From assembly GCA_029168955.1 (NCBI GenBank), contig JAPDOI010000021.1, positions 894,001-958,000 on the forward strand: 64,000 bases of DNA, in the 5' to 3' direction. This document shows positions 31,970 to 44,845 of this stretch, piece after piece (the first letter of the stretch is position 1; every line of letters begins with the position of its first letter). Made by a program: the position numbers and the translations under genes. The notes beneath the pieces are model-generated. The model was not told the origin of the DNA and made no database searches. It was given only the letters and a program-made list of their open reading frames with translations. This stretch comes from Aplectana chamaeleonis (lineage: Eukaryota > Nematoda > Chromadorea > Rhabditida > Cosmocercidae).

Positions 31970-34900
31970 ATCTTCCGCTCATGCTCCGGAGTTTATACTC
32001 CACTGCCGATTGACCCAACATGGGGCGCCATGGCAAAAAAGGCTATGAAGGGGAAGGAGCCGGAGAAACTTATCTGGCACACACCAGAAGGCATTCCTAT
32101 CAAACCACTCTACTTACCTGAAGATCGCAAATGCGACTTGGATCGAAAGTCCGAGGTAAGACACAACAGGACTCTGTGGTTTCAAGGTCACCTAAGAATA
32201 AAGCCCGAGCTCCCTACATTTTGTAAACTATAGACTCCCACTAGCTTACCCTTTTGTCACTTCAATCCACTGCGCACTTCTCGTCTCTAGCTATAGATAG
32301 ATGCGAGTTGATATGGGGTTTTTCAAATTTCGAAGGAAAGGAAAATTCTGTGGAAGCTATGGCTTCTTGCTAGAATTAGGAATATATCCTTGCGCTTTTT
32401 TCAATCGGAGATTGCGCATCGAAGTTCGCAAACATCGGCAACATGTTATAGACCATTCGGAACTTGCCCTAGAAGAATGCATGGCTGACTTTTTTCTTCG
32501 AAAAAATGAATTTTTATCGATTTGGCAAAGGGGAGGGTAAACAGTGACCTCACTTTATTAACCCGAGAATTACTGTCATATGAAACGGGAAAACCCCTTT
32601 AAAACGAACTGTAACGCTACGCCAGAAAAATACAAGCCCTTGCTTCTAGACGACGACCTCAAAGTCTGGCTCACTCCCTTTTCGGACACCCGCCTGAGCG
32701 CTTTCTGGCGAAAGTCACCGAAAAATTGGTAAAGAGGTGCAAGCAGGTTTCATTAACAACGGAAAGTACCTTTTTGAACGAATTGTTGTGCTAAGTGCTA
32801 CTTTTATGAATAGAGGCTGATACTCAAAAATACGAAAACTTATTTCTTGACAAGAAGTTGAAGAAAAAGTGCTTGCCCTTTCCTTTGAAATGCGCATGTT
32901 TTAGATCGTTTCAAAGGCACTTTCACGGTTTATGAGGTAGTGCAACTAGATTCTCAAACTGATTTTATTTTCATTGACTTTCGGGTCATTACAATGAAGT
33001 CCTTTCTTACCCTCCACTTTACCGATCTGACAATCGATTAAATTGATTTTTTGAAAAACCTTGCTATCTATGCTATCTTGTAAGGGAATTAATGCCCTCT
33101 CAAACAATCTACAACATGTTTCCGAAATTCGCTAGATTTAATGCACAATCTCATTTAAAAAAAGCGCAAGGAGTTATTCCCAAAACTAATATACACTAAA
33201 AACTCGATCATTTTGACAGGACTAGAAAGGGAGTCCTTTGATTCGGAAGACTACCTTTCTTTTCTCTACTATAAACCATTTCAACCATATTTGCAGCTTC
33301 CTGGTAAATTTCCATTCACTCGCGGGCCATACCCAACTATGTATACGCATCGTCCGTGGACGATTCGGCAGTACGCTGGGTTCTCAACTGTCGAAGATTC
33401 CAACAAATTCTACAGGGAAAACATCAAAGCTGGTCAGCAAGGACTGTCGGTCGCTTTCGATTTGGCCACGCATAGAGGGTCAGATGATGTTAATCAATTG
33501 TTTATTTACTGAAACCCGTGATGGTTTTGCAGAAAAATACATTAGGATCAGGGCTGTGCGGAAATCTTTTTCAAGATTTTCGGAAACGGAAACGGAAGAA
33601 AAATGGCTGAAAAACGCCGGAAACGGAAATCCGGAAACGGAAACGGAAGAGAGCGAAAAAATTGTAGTATGCTTCAATAATAAGTTTTGCCGCTACTCAT
33701 GGTTCGCAACTGCCCTTCAATATTCTGTGATTTCAATCTACTCGTTCACGTACTCGTAGGGTTGCGCTTTGAAACAGCAAGCGAAATGGAAGACAAAGAG
33801 ATCCGCGCCATATAGGAGGACGTGCTGCTGCTGCTTCTCCTATTGTGCTGCAAATAAGTCTGGTCGAGCAGCTCTTCCCCTTGTGCGATTTTTTGTTGTT
33901 GAGTTCATCTCCTCCATTGATTTTTCTAGTGCGCATGAACAGTATAGGAAATTGTTCTACGACGGTGGGGGTCCGTTATAAAAGTCGCTATAAGGCGCCC
34001 GCTGAGAGGGCAGTTGGCCATTCGAAGTCGGTCCCAGATGGTGATCTCGAGTCAATTCGTGGACATTGAATTTGGGTGCTGAGAAGATTTCCCCCTTTTC
34101 TGATCTCAGAAAAAGCCCTTCTCTGGCGGACATTGGCAAGGTTGCCCCCTTTGCTAAATGCCGTGAATGGGATCGTACCTAACTAGTAACTACCGTAGAG
34201 GGAATGACAGCTCAAAATCTCTCTGGATTCGCCTAACAGGCTGCTGCTAGCTGATAGTGAGGGTTGCGCTCCAGGGCCGACACCAAATCCAGCCCCTCGT
34301 CGACAGCAATAGGTGCTACTAATTGCAGCAGAGCTGGAAATGGGGAGAGGGGAAAATCCAGTACACGCTGGCAACACATGCTGCTGACAACTAGGGTAGT
34401 TGAACTAGATGTCTGCCATGGAGCGCCATTCTTATTGTGCTAAAGTGGAACCCCACGAAAGTTTGAGTAAGAACTAGAACTTTTTTTTCTCCCAAATCAC
34501 GTTGAGGCGCTCAACGATTTCTGATTCTAGCGCTTCAGTGATAAAAAATCAATCCTAGAAAATCATGTGCTCTTCGAATTGAGCTTGCTGATGAAGAGCC
34601 CAAAGAGTCAGTAACTTATCTTCTGCATCTCTGCGCGCAGTCTTGGATGGGCATGCGCTGCAGAGGCAGAAAGAAAAGATTTCTGACTCTTCGGGCTCCC
34701 CATCGGAGGACTAGATTGGAACGAAGGATACCTTCTGTAGCCGGTAAAGTCAAGCCCACGCTGGGTTCGCCCTATGTGTCGATAGGGGGCCGCAAGCTGA
34801 AGGTGCCCGCTTGCGGTCACATATACAGCTTAAACTCTACCTACTACTGTTTTCTTCCGTTTCCGGGCCAAAAAACCCGGAAACGGAAACGGAGCGGAAC

Positions 34901-37900
34901 AGCCCAAAAAGTACTTGAAATACGGAAACGGAATCGGAAACGGAACACTTCCCCACAGCCCTGATAAGGATACAAAATTTTAGGGCACTCTTTCGGATTA
35001 GACAACCCACCAAAGAAGGTAGTGAAACTACCAATTGTTTCGGTTTGACCGACCGCTCGGTTGGTCAGTGTATTTGAAAAGACTTTTTTCCCAAGAGAAG
35101 AAAAGAAGAAGAAAAGAAAAAAAAGAGAAAATTCGACTGCTCTTGTGGGATCACGATTTTCTATAAATTCTTTAGTGGGCCGTCTAATCCGAAAGAGTAC
35201 CAATTTTAGTATTAAATCAACTGCTGAAGTGACTCTGCTTCAGATATGACTCTGACAATCCACGAGTATTCGGTGATGTAGGTATGGCAGGTGTTGCCGT
35301 GGATTCTGTTGAGGACATGAAACAGGTGAATGATTAATTTGATTATGTCAGTTATCCTCTGTAAAATACAAGTGAAGGTCCCATCACTCATCGCGTATGC
35401 GTGAGCGCGCGATCTAGCTCCCTCCGTCTACTCCTAGCTTCTTAGAGACAGCGAGTCCGCTCTCTCGCTGTCTCTAAGGAGCTATTTGTACTCTTCAATG
35501 CCAGCGCAACACGGCGTGGCGTTGAGGTATAAGTACTTTCTACGCGCGTCATGGCGACGCCATGGCGGAGTCGGATGAAATTAACCTCAGCTTGTCCAAT
35601 CAAGCAAATTCTGTACATGCGTTCACCATCATGGAAGCAGAGGATAGTACCGGAATTAATAAATATGAAGCGGAATGAAATCGATGATGGATCAACAATG
35701 AAAATGATGAAAAAGTCGTTTCGGCCGTCGCCGCCATGGCTGAGCGGGAGTCCCGCGCGTGCCGCTCCGGCATGGCGTCAGACCATTCATACTCCAACGA
35801 CACTCTCGCGCGCTGGCGTTGAGGAATATGATTAGCACCTAACCTGCGTTCCGCGCCCACACGTGAAGAATCCACGGGGGTTCTGTCTTCTTACAGGCCC
35901 TACATAAATGGCAATTCAACACTATATTTATTGGGATAAGGAATTTTTATCAATTTGAGTTTGCAGCTTTTTGATGGTATTCCTCTCGATAAGATGAGTG
36001 TGTCGATGACTATGAATGGAGCAGTGATCCCCGTTCTCGCGATGTACGTCGTAGCCGCCGAGGAGTCTGTTAGTTGAAAATTTTCATTGTTCAACCTCTG
36101 CATGGAACGTTGAACTCGCCTATATTCTCAACTCTCCCAAACATATAGGGAGTAGAACGCAAGAAACTGGCCGGTACTATTCAAAATGACATACTGAAAG
36201 AATTCATGGTACGTAACACCTATATCTATCCACCGGAGCCATCAATGCGAATTATTGGTAAGTTTCTATTTCGAAGGTTGTCTGGGAGAGGAAATGTTCC
36301 TTTTGCAGGTGACATCTTCGCTTACGCAAGTAAAGAAATGCCGAAATGGAACAGTATTTCCATCTCTGGTTATCACATGCAGGTGGCTGATCTCCCCAAG
36401 ACTTCGAAGTTTATTGGCCATGTGCTAGCTTTTCAGGAAGCTGGTGCTGATGCTGTGCTAGAGATGGCATTCACAATTGCAGATGGTATTCAGTATTGCG
36501 AAACAGGGATCAACGCCGGTCTGAATATCGACGCATTCGCTCCACGTCTCAGCTTCTTCTGGGGTATTGGAATGAATTTCTATATGGTGAGTAAAAATTC
36601 CTATAGTATGGTTCCTGTGAAATACTTTGGCGAAGAAAATCATGATAGAGGGATTTTCAATGTGGCTAATTACTTCAGGAAATCGCCAAGATGCGGGCAG
36701 CTCGACGACTTTGGGCTCACCTTCTTACAGAGAGATTCAAACCAAAAAGCAGCAAATCGCTTATGCTTCGCACGCACTCGCAGACCAGCGGTTGGTCCCT
36801 TACTGAGCAGGTAATCTCTTCGGAGTAGGTTTCCGTAGATGCTCGCTGTTGTCTATTTCTCAAGGTGGAGAAGCATTGAGCAGGAGCAAATATTAGGCTG
36901 AAAAATAGTCTTATAGTATCCTGTAAAATTCAGTCAATTCCGAATTTTTTATTCCATTTCAGTATGGAGACCAAGTTCTAAATATTTTGAAATGTTTATA
37001 CTCACCCGCTGAAGGAGCACCAAATGAGCCATGGCTGATTGGACAATTAATCCCTTTGGGTACTCGAAGACAGCACCAAAACAGATTCGCTGAAGTTTTT
37101 CAATTGGATGAATTTCGCTTTTTTCAGAAGTTGCCTTTTTCTGCAGTTTTTCTTCTATGCAAAGACATTTAGTCACCAAAAATCGTAGTTATGTTCTACT
37201 AAGAGGTCTGAGTGCTATGGCACCAACCATTACGTCGATACGTGAGGCTCGCACTGCTAAGGGTCGCGTTCCATAGGAGACCTCGTGCTCATGAATGTCA
37301 TTTTCACACTTACTGTGCCGCGTAAAGGTGCGATTCATGTAAGGTGAGTCACGGAAGTGATTGCAGGATCCTTATAATAACATCATTCGAACGACGATCG
37401 AAGCGATGGCATCTGTTTTCGGTGGTACGCAGTCGTTGCACACGAATTCCTTCGACGAGGCGCTTGGTTTGCCCACCAAGTTTTCCGCTAGAATCGCTAG
37501 AAACACTCAGATTATAATTCAAGAAGAAAGCGGCATTTGCAAAGTGAGTGCGAATCGCTAGCAAGTGCTGCGGTTTGGAGCGAGGGTGGCTTCGATTTGG
37601 ATTGCATAGACTGTGTGTTTCAGGTAGCTGATCCATGGGGAGGTTCGTACATGATGGAGTCGTTGACAGATGAAGTCTACGCAAAAGCAAGAAAAGTGAA
37701 CTTTGCATTCTGATGACTACTTCGTAATCCTAATTCAACTGCTATTAGCAGCATTCCTATTCTTCCCTAGATCATTGACGAAGTGACCGAAATTGGTGGA
37801 ATGGCGAAAGCAGTTGCGTCCGGTATGGCGAAACTGAGAATCGAAGAAGCAGCGGCTAAGAAACAAGCCAGAATCGATGCCGGAAAGGACATCATCGTCG

Positions 37901-38701
37901 GCGTTAACAAATATCGCCTAGAAAAGGTTCGAGTTGCTGTCCTCTATTCGAGCCAGCCGTGATCCAGATTACAGCACAAGAACAGATTCACGGTTGTTCT
38001 TCTGTGGGGCAATTTTCATGATCGTTAGGAAATTTCAGAAGGTCGCAACAACGGCACACTTTGTCTAGGGACTGTGAGATTCTGAACCTTTCACCTGTGT
38101 GTTATGAGAACTTCTGAACTCGTGATACATATTTCGTTAGTTATCGGTTTTCACACAAAAAAAACGTCAGGAATCAAAATCTGATGGAAGGCGGAATGCT
38201 AAGAGTGCACGAAGGAAGACAGAAGGACGAGCGAGGGTGGGCTGAAATATGAATGTGGGAAACAAGTGCTATTATAATACATAGGAAGCACGATAGGACC
38301 TCGCGGCAATAGAGATAATTGCTAGATTTCGAGGTTTAGAGAATTTCACTCTGTTATCACGATTTCGTGAATATAGTAAGTATTCGGATTCGAAAGTTTT
38401 TTTTTTCAGGAGACGCAAGTGGATGTACTCAAAGTTGACAACCAGAAAGTGCGTGAGTCGCAGATCGCCAAGTTGGAGCACATCCGCAAGACGAGAGATC
38501 CCGCAAAAGCCAAAGCTTGTCTAGACGCTCTCACAAGGGTTTGCTGACATTGTTGGCCGTTAGTTTTTCAGTACCTTGGAATGATATTTTTCTGTAGGGA
38601 GCTGCTGGTAAAGAGAATCTTATGGCGTTAGCTGTGGAAGCAGCTCACGCCAGATGCACTGTGGGCGAAATCAGCGATGCTATGGAGAAAGTTTTCACAC
38701 G
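31970..38701 (+). CDS. mmcm-1: Methylmalonyl-CoA mutase, mitochondrial (13 exons, incomplete at both ends)
   Basis: The product would convert (R)-methylmalonyl-CoA to succinyl-CoA with adenosylcobalamin in mitochondria (propionate breakdown). Exons: 31970-32155, 33297-33478, 35244-35325, 35967-36068, 36149-36257, 36309-36382, 36437-36586, 36679-36810, 37367-37543, 37624-37695, 37771-37926, 38410-38538, 38598-38701. All have GT/AG borders and fitting phases, giving about 551 codons. Clear blocks include [59 protein letters not shown] with the family's catalytic His, [14 protein letters not shown] and [19 protein letters not shown]. Together they cover the substrate-binding barrel and linker up to [14 protein letters not shown]. 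The family is about 750 residues. The N-terminal targeting exon and the last ~165 residues (cobalamin-binding DxHxxG domain) were not found. No internal stop or frameshift is seen. The donor after 38701 is intact, so the end may lie beyond a very long intron. The symbol follows the Caenorhabditis orthologue. Confidence 0.93.
33549..34963. mobile_element. hAT-like non-autonomous element (1.4 kb) in mutase intron 2
   Basis: Ends are CAGGGCTGTGCGGAA and the complement of CAGGGCTGTGGGGAA. Flanks ATTAGGAT (33541-33548) and ATAAGGAT (34964-34971) agree at seven of eight bases. Subterminal GGAAACGGAAACGGAA repeats occur on both sides in inverted orientation. CAGGG ends and 8-bp duplications are typical of hAT elements. 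There is no transposase. It sits between the second and third exons listed for the mutase and does not touch the splice sites. Confidence 0.8.
35436..35486. repeat. Strong hairpin in a mutase intron
   Basis: CTTAGAGACAGCGAG and CTCGCTGTCTCTAAG are complementary around a short loop. The surrounding intron (35326-35966) is GC-rich with further inverted pieces, probably an old foldback element. Confidence 0.6.
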
Positions 38702-39332
38702 GTTAGACTAATTAGCATTCATTATCTTCAAACAAGTCGATCAGTAGTTAAAGGCAGCGTTTACGATTGGGAAACCTGTCGGTTTTTTCATGGAAATTTG
38801 AAGGTTGGGTATCTGTTATCCGAAGGTGATTCTTGATGGATTGGTTCGCATAATGCCTTTTCAAGTTTCCCGGATAATGGTTCCATTTGGAGAATGTCAT
38901 TTTTCGTTGGATCGTATACGAATAAGCCGTCGGATATTTTTGGATAAAATCGGGTAATTTTTGAAAAAAAACAGTACCCGAGAAGCTAAGAGTGAACGAG
39001 GTCCGTATTACAGCAAAGAGGTGCGACTGCAGTGTTTCGTTGCATTTATAATATGTTCAATTACGATTTTCAATAATTCAGTGTTCAGTAATCTTAGATT
39101 TTAAGGTTCGCTGCTATTTTTTGGGTAAGCATATCACTGGCTCAAATTCCCTGTCATTTTGCAATTTGACAACGAAATTTGCAGGGTGGATAAAATAGTG
39201 AAAGGTAACAGCCGTCGTTTTACAATTTCTTCTTTGTGACACATTTACTTTTGAGCGCCCGTAAAAAAATGCAGAATACGTCTCCCAATGGAATCCCTCC
39301 ATCAGTTTGATACCTCGTCTGCTTGATATATA
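38702..39332. other. Presumed start of a long mutase intron; no gene
   Basis: GTTAGA follows exon 38598-38701. A TTAA plus AGGCAGCGTTTACGA end occurs at 38748-38762, like the TTAA MITEs, but no matching right end was found. Nothing else is recognised. Confidence 0.45.
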
Positions 39333-39441
39333 CAGGCCATAAAACGGCCAAATTTTCACCGTCCACTGCGTACCACGCGCTGCGCGACCGCACGCGCGTG
39401 GTACGCAGTCGACGGTGAGAATTTGGCCGTTTTATGGCCTG
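39333..39441. mobile_element. TA-flanked palindromic MITE, CAGGCCATAAAACGG ends, copy 2
   Basis: CAGGCCATAAAACGGCCA and its exact complement bound a 109-bp palindrome, with TA at 39331-39332 and 39442-39443. It is a shorter version of 24903-25149, with the same CGTACCACGCGCTGCGCGAC arm. Confidence 0.88.
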
Positions 39442-40871
39442 TACCTCGTCTGCGCGCATCCGTGCGGCTGCCCATAATTGCGCTCGGTGGCCTGTGCTAT
39501 CTCTTCATCGTCTCAACCACGTGCACTACTGAGTCGTCCTGTTTATTCTCCTAATTCAGCTTCCTACTTGTCCATCCCTAGTGGCGGGGGATGAAAGTTT
39601 GTTGGATAATTGCTGATTCTCGAAATCGCCACCAGCAACGGTAATTCTTGTTCCGATTTGTCGGCCGATCAATAGTCGTTCCTATTTCTCAACCACTGAT
39701 CGACCATTGATCTGCTGACTGACTACTTCGCCTTCATCTTCAACAATGTTTTCGTCTCCCTCCCGCTCTGCTTCTGTTCCGTCCAAGCGTTCCCGTGTCG
39801 ACGTGCCGTGTCTGTCTCCTGTTTCTGGAATCGATCGTCTACAAAGTGCAATGGCGTCGCATGACGTGCCACCGTACATGCAGATTGCTATTGATTTGCT
39901 CATTGAGACGAGGAGAGAAGTCGCTAAGATAACCAAACGAAACAATGAGATCATGGAGGAAACAAGAAACTGAGGGAAGAGAATTTAGTTCTGAGATCAA
40001 AGATTGGTAGCCTTATCTCGTCCAATTCTGAAATCACTCATACGTCTGTTCCGTCTATTACATCCTCATCCAATCCTCCTGTATCTAATGATGATCCTGA
40101 CCAGGGATGTGCGGAAAAAATATTTTTGAAAACATAAAATCTAGTTTGACAGAAAACAGAAAACATAAAAAATGCTCCAAAAATGGGCAGAAAACAGAAA
40201 GTTTTCAAAAATCAATAAAGGGTGTTCAGCGTACACCTAACGAAATTTTTCAAAACATTGAAGTTCTTTTATACATTTTTTGAGTGATCTATGCTTTGAG
40301 TGATCTTCATTGAATTTTCAAAACCTTATAATTGGCAAGAGCAAAACGTATACCAGGTTGTTCAATAAGTTTTGTTGTTCGATAAGAAAAACACAATTTT
40401 ATGGTTCAAAATACACTTTACCATTCAGTATAATCTCCCTGAACATTAATACACTTGCTCTTGACTCTGAGAAAAATAGCCGCTGCGGCTCCGCGGTAGT
40501 GCCGCTTCGGCACCTACAGGCACCAAAGCGGCACTATCGCGGAACCGCGGCTGAACTACCGCGGAGCCGGTGCGGTTCTAACGCGGAGTCGCTGCGGTAC
40601 TATCGCGGCGATGTCGAGACTCAAGACACGGCGGCAGAATCGTCTGATCGCGGTGTCGCTTCGGCACTATCGCGGAACTATCGCGGAACTATCGCGGAAC
40701 TAACGCGGCACAGTCGAGGGTGGCGGTACTTTCCCGGCACTGACGCGGCAAATTTTTTTCAGAGGAATGGGTTTCGTGCTTATTTAGTGGCTTGCGGGGG
40801 CTAGCCGACTTCCCAATGAGTGCCTTCAATTCCCTACATGAATCTGTTACCAATTGAAGGATCCCGGAGGG

Positions 40872-40960
40872 TTGGTTGGTTTGGTTTACCTCGGCGAGGA
40901 TCGAACCCGGCCGTGTACAGCGAACAGCGGCGTTTCCTCCCACCACGCCACACGCGCCCT
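40872..40960 (-). mobile_element. tRNA-derived SINE fragment
   Basis: On the minus strand, GGCGCGTGTGGCGTGGTGGG contains an A-box-like TGGCGTGGTGG. It is followed 35-45 bases later by GGGTTCGATCC, a perfect B box, then TCGCCGAGGTAAACCAAACC. A second piece with ACGGCCGGGGTTCGATCC lies near 46898-46920. It is a tRNA-like Pol III promoter pair without a full cloverleaf. Confidence 0.6.
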
Positions 40961-40987
40961 AATGGATAACCACTACAGCGAGATATA

Positions 40988-41258
40988 CTGTGCTTCTCAG
41001 GGTGAAATTCCGGTCCGCAATTGCGTCTAGACACACCTTGCCACCGCGCGCTTCCGCGTCGGAAGAGTATACAGCCGCCGATCTGTTGACTCTAGGTGGG
41101 TTTTGGAAACTGGAAACTAAACAAAATTGGAGAATACAGTATAAAAAAGCCACATCGAGTCGGCTCTGGCGCTGGAAACTCGACTGACTCGAGCGCGTGC
41201 GGCCGCAAAGCGTGTTGAGACGCAATTGCGGACCGGAATTTGGCCCAGAGAAGCACAG
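40988..41258. mobile_element. TA-flanked foldback, CTGTGCTTCTC ends
   Basis: CTGTGCTTCTC and GAGAAGCACAG are complementary, and the arms share AATTCCGGTCCGCAATTGCG inverted. TA flanks it at 40986-40987 and 41259-41260. It is nested in the hAT-like element. Confidence 0.85.
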
Positions 41259-41929
41259 TAAGTGTCTAGCGTGGTAGGATTGCAGAGAGCCTGAATGAAG
41301 TACACCCTCACCCTATCGGCTTAGCTTCTAGAAATCTGACTACCTTCTCCTAAAACAATCCTGCAAATCGCGGTCCAGGTTTTTTCTGTTTTCTGTCCAA
41401 TTTTCGCCTATTTTTACATAAAACAGAAAAAATGTCCAAAAATGGGCAGAAAACAGAAAATTCCGCACATCCCTGATCCTGACTTGAAACGTTCAATAGT
41501 TATTTCAGGTATTTCTGAGTCTCTTTCATCTAATGCTTATGATAGAGTGAATCATGACTGGACTCGTGTCAATACTTTACTCGACTTTTTGAATATCGAA
41601 TGTTTCCCTGTTGCTGTCTTTCGAATGGGTCATTCGTACCCTCCAAAATCCAGGCTTCTGAAAGTTGTGCTTCCCACTAGTAAGTTCCAGGCCTTAACCA
41701 TCAAGAGAGCTCCTCGTCTACGATTTTACTCTACGAGAGGCATATACATCCGCGTCTCTCTCACGCAAGAGAAGAGAGATCGTAGGCGAACTGAGCGTCT
41801 TTCAACTCCGCACATTTCCACTCCTCCTACACAAGCTATCAGTCCTGTCGCTCCTTTAACTGATGATAATTCTGTTATGACTTATTGTGGTTGCACCCAG
41901 GTCAGTTCTCCACCTAGATCCTCCGAAAA

Positions 41930-42660
41930 CTGAATTGTTTTCGTAGGAATCCTTCGTCTCTCGGTTCAAATCCGTCATGTTTTCTGACCAATCTTAGGTC
42001 GTTGGTCAAAAATATCAACGGTCTCTCCTTTTTACTGAATCAGTTACCATTCAATATCTTTGCTCTTACCGAAACATGGTTGTCGCCTAAAATACATGAC
42101 AATTCCCTCTTTGGTGATTGGTGCGATCAATTTGAAATTATGATGTGCGATCGAATCAACAAACGTGGGGGTGGAGTTGCCTTGATCATTCCTAAATCGT
42201 TATGCCCCCATTTTGTGTTCAAAGAAAGTGTTAATGATAGCTACGAAATAATTTGTTCGGATCTGACTTTTGACAGCTCTACAGTTAGGATTATCGTTGT
42301 GTATCGAGCCCCAAATTGTGCCTTTCGCCAGTGTGAGCAATTAATCAAAGCCATTACCGACATGCTCTCCTGCAATTGTCCGTGTATCGTTTGTGGCGAT
42401 TTCAACTTGCCTGACATCAACTGGAACAATTTGTCTGACCCTTCTTGCTCTACATCTGCCAGGTCTTTTGTTGAAATGTGTTCGAACATCAACCTATTTC
42501 AATTGGTAAGGGACCCCACTCTGGGTTCCAACGTTCTTGATCTCGTTTTTTGTAATGATCAGGGAGCCATTTCAGAAGTTAAGGTTGAGCTTCCGGTAGG
42601 CACCAGCGACCATGCTTCTATCAGATTCAAATTCAATTTTGCGATTACCAAGAGCGAAAG
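41930..42660 (+). pseudogene. LINE ORF2, apurinic/apyrimidinic-type endonuclease domain
   Basis: Domain blocks occur in the usual order: NLRSLVKNINGL, ALTETWLSP, RGGGVALII, IIVVYRAP, CGDFNLPDINW and TSDHASI with the terminal catalytic Asp-His. The domain nicks target DNA for LINE insertion. A frameshift near 42655 separates it from the reverse transcriptase part. Confidence 0.85.
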
Positions 42661-42693
42661 CTGCTTTTAGAAAAAATTTCAAACTAGCTGATT

Positions 42694-43879
42694 TTGACAA
42701 AAAATTTTCACACTTACTCAGTGTGGATTGGTATGCTTTCTCTAGTGTTGACGATAAGTATGAAATTTTCATCGCTATTCTCAGCCACTTGCATTGATCT
42801 TTTCGTTCCTTTAGTCAAGGTTCTGTTGTGCAAAAACAGTCTGCCAGCCTATCTTCCAGCTCTTTACAGAAAGAAAGCTGAAGCATGGAGCTTAGCTAAC
42901 AGAACGAATACTGAAGAAAACTGGAGTCATTTTAAGCAAATCAATGAGATTTTCGAAAAAAGACTTAGGAAGTTTAACAACTCAGTAGAAAGGAAAGTAA
43001 TTGAATCCAAGTGTATCAATGGTTTCTATAGATTTATTGATAAGAGGTTACAGTCAAAACCGAAGCTGGGAGCTCTCACTGGAATCGATGGTGTTGTAGC
43101 CAAAACTGATACTGATAAAGCGGAAATGCTTGCGGATTCATTTGAAAAAACGTTCGTGTTTGATCACAGTCCTGGTAACAATGCCGTTATACCAGCCTTT
43201 CCAGTTATGAGTGATTCAGCTTTTTTTTATCGAGACGAAATCTCCGAAATACTCTCTCATTGGCCCAATTCCAATTCCTTCACATCCGATTTGACACCAC
43301 TTTCTTTTTTCAAGGCTGTTGGACACATTATTGCCGGTTCCTTAGAGTATCTCTTTAATCTCAGCTTCATGACAGCTCAAATTCCTAGGAGGTGGAAAAA
43401 CTCTTATGTTACGCCTATACCGAAAAAAAAACCCCTACAGCACCCCAGAGAACTATAGGCCGGTGAGGTTTACTTCGGTTATAGCTAGAATTTTCGAAAA
43501 TTGTTTGAAGAAACGCATTGTCAACCATCTAAAGCAATACAACATAATTTCAGAGTTTCAACATGGGTCTCAAAAGGGGGAATCAACAGTAACCGCTATG
43601 TTGCATTGTCTGAATGATTGGACCGTTGGTCTAGACAACGCCAGTGTCGTAGACGTAGTTTACCTAGATTTTGCTAAGGCGTTTGACCGGGTTTGTCATA
43701 GAAAGCTAGCTACCAGACTGACAACAGTGGGAATTCATCCTCGTATAGTTCTTTGGATAGAAGAGTTTCTCCGTGATCGTACCTTCATGGTGCGAGTGAA
43801 TTCAGCAATCTCTAACCCACGGAACGCGCAATGTTGTGTTCCGCAGGGCAGTGTCCTTTCTCCGGTACTTTTTAATATA
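42694..43879 (+). pseudogene. LINE ORF2, reverse transcriptase N-terminal part
   Basis: Visible blocks are IPRRWKNSYVTPIPKK, then after a frameshift at an A/C run near 43430 ENYRPVRFTSV, YLDFAKAFDRVCHRKL with the first catalytic Asp, and VPQGSVLSPVLFNI. The frame stops where the 5.1-kb insertion begins at 43880 and continues at 49007. The sequence is of CR1/jockey type. Confidence 0.88.
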
Positions 43880-44029
43880 CCGTATTTCCTCTAATAGAAG
43901 TACACCAAAAAGAAAGGGCTGAGATTTAGAAGTACAGCCTCTATTTGAAGTACACCTCTAATAGAAGTAAATATAAAATAGGGGCCTGAGTATTAGAAGT
44001 ACATGTACTTCTAAAAGAGGAAATACGGG
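43880..44029. repeat. Nested inverted repeat, CCGTATTTCCTCT ends
   Basis: CCGTATTTCCTCTAATAGAA pairs with TTCTAAAAGAGGAAATACGG. Inside, CTCTAATAGAAGTACA-like units recur four times. It lies in the left terminus of the 5.1-kb insertion. Confidence 0.7.
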
Positions 44030-44845
44030 GCGGTAGTAATTTGGCATTGAGTCAGAATTAAGAGTGATGAGCATCTTCCATTAATGTGGAGGTAATGACT
44101 GTCCAAATGAAGAACCATCGCAATGTTAATGAGCACATGTCAAGTTGTTGGCAAAACTAGCAGAGATGACTGCCTGCGAACCACACCTATCCATTCTATG
44201 TTACGAGAGCAGCGCGACATTGCACTGCGCCATTGCGCCCAACAGTCTCTCGCTGATAGAGTGGATGAGATTATTCGCCAATGAAGGCAATGCATGACAA
44301 CTCAGAAGGTTGGGGCTCGCCACCCGCGAAGCGAAAGTCCGGTGGCGAGCAACCCTTTTCGCGGGCAGCGAGCGAGATGGCAGCGGGTGGCGAGCGCTGG
44401 CCGGCCGGGGCTCGCCGCCCTCCTCCACTAATTCGGCGGCGCGCTCGCCACATCACACTTACCCGCTCGCCTCCCCCTCTGGTCGTCGACGAAATGGTAG
44501 CGGGACGAGAACTCTTGCGTGATTGCTTATCACTAGCCCACGCCTAGATAATTAAACTCTCATAGGACCATCGAATCTACCCCCCCCCCACCTCTAACCC
44601 TAAAGTAATAGAATTCTGATTTACAGTTGGTCAAAATGTATTTATCATTATATTATTGTGGCACTGAAGCATTCACATCAATATTTCACATCACGGGCGT
44701 TCAATCAATGAAACGTTTAAAAACGGTTTCTCATGCGGATTTCATATCGAATTCATAATCTCATTGGTCACGAATACATTATTTTCAGATATCGTTACAT
44801 GTAGCAAACTATGGACAATATCATGTCCATCAATGATCATTCGGT

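Larger units (their letters stand above)
40102..41475. mobile_element. hAT-like non-autonomous element (1.37 kb) inside LINE ORF1
   Basis: Ends CAGGGATGTGCGGAA and the complement CAGGGATGTGCGGAA are exact, with the 8-bp duplication ATCCTGAC at 40094-40101 and 41476-41483. Subterminal AAAAATGGGCAGAAAACAGA occurs near both ends. The interior holds GC-rich repeats (CGGAACTATCGCGGAACTAT, 40490-40760), a tRNA-type SINE (40872-40960) and a TA-flanked foldback (40988-41258). No transposase ORF is present. Confidence 0.9.
39746..41933 (+). pseudogene. LINE ORF1, interrupted by a hAT-like element
   Basis: It begins MFSSPSRSASVPSKRSRVDV and has a coiled-coil-like stretch (LLIETRREVAKITKRNNEIM). One base appears to be missing near 39963, after which the original frame continues in another register. 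The frame reaches 40101, is broken by the element 40102-41475, and resumes at 41484 with LKRSIVISGISESL. It then follows a nucleic-acid-binding type block (VFRMGHSYPPKSRLLKVVLP) to the stop at 41931. ORF1 proteins of this LINE group bind RNA and help reverse transcription. Confidence 0.7.
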
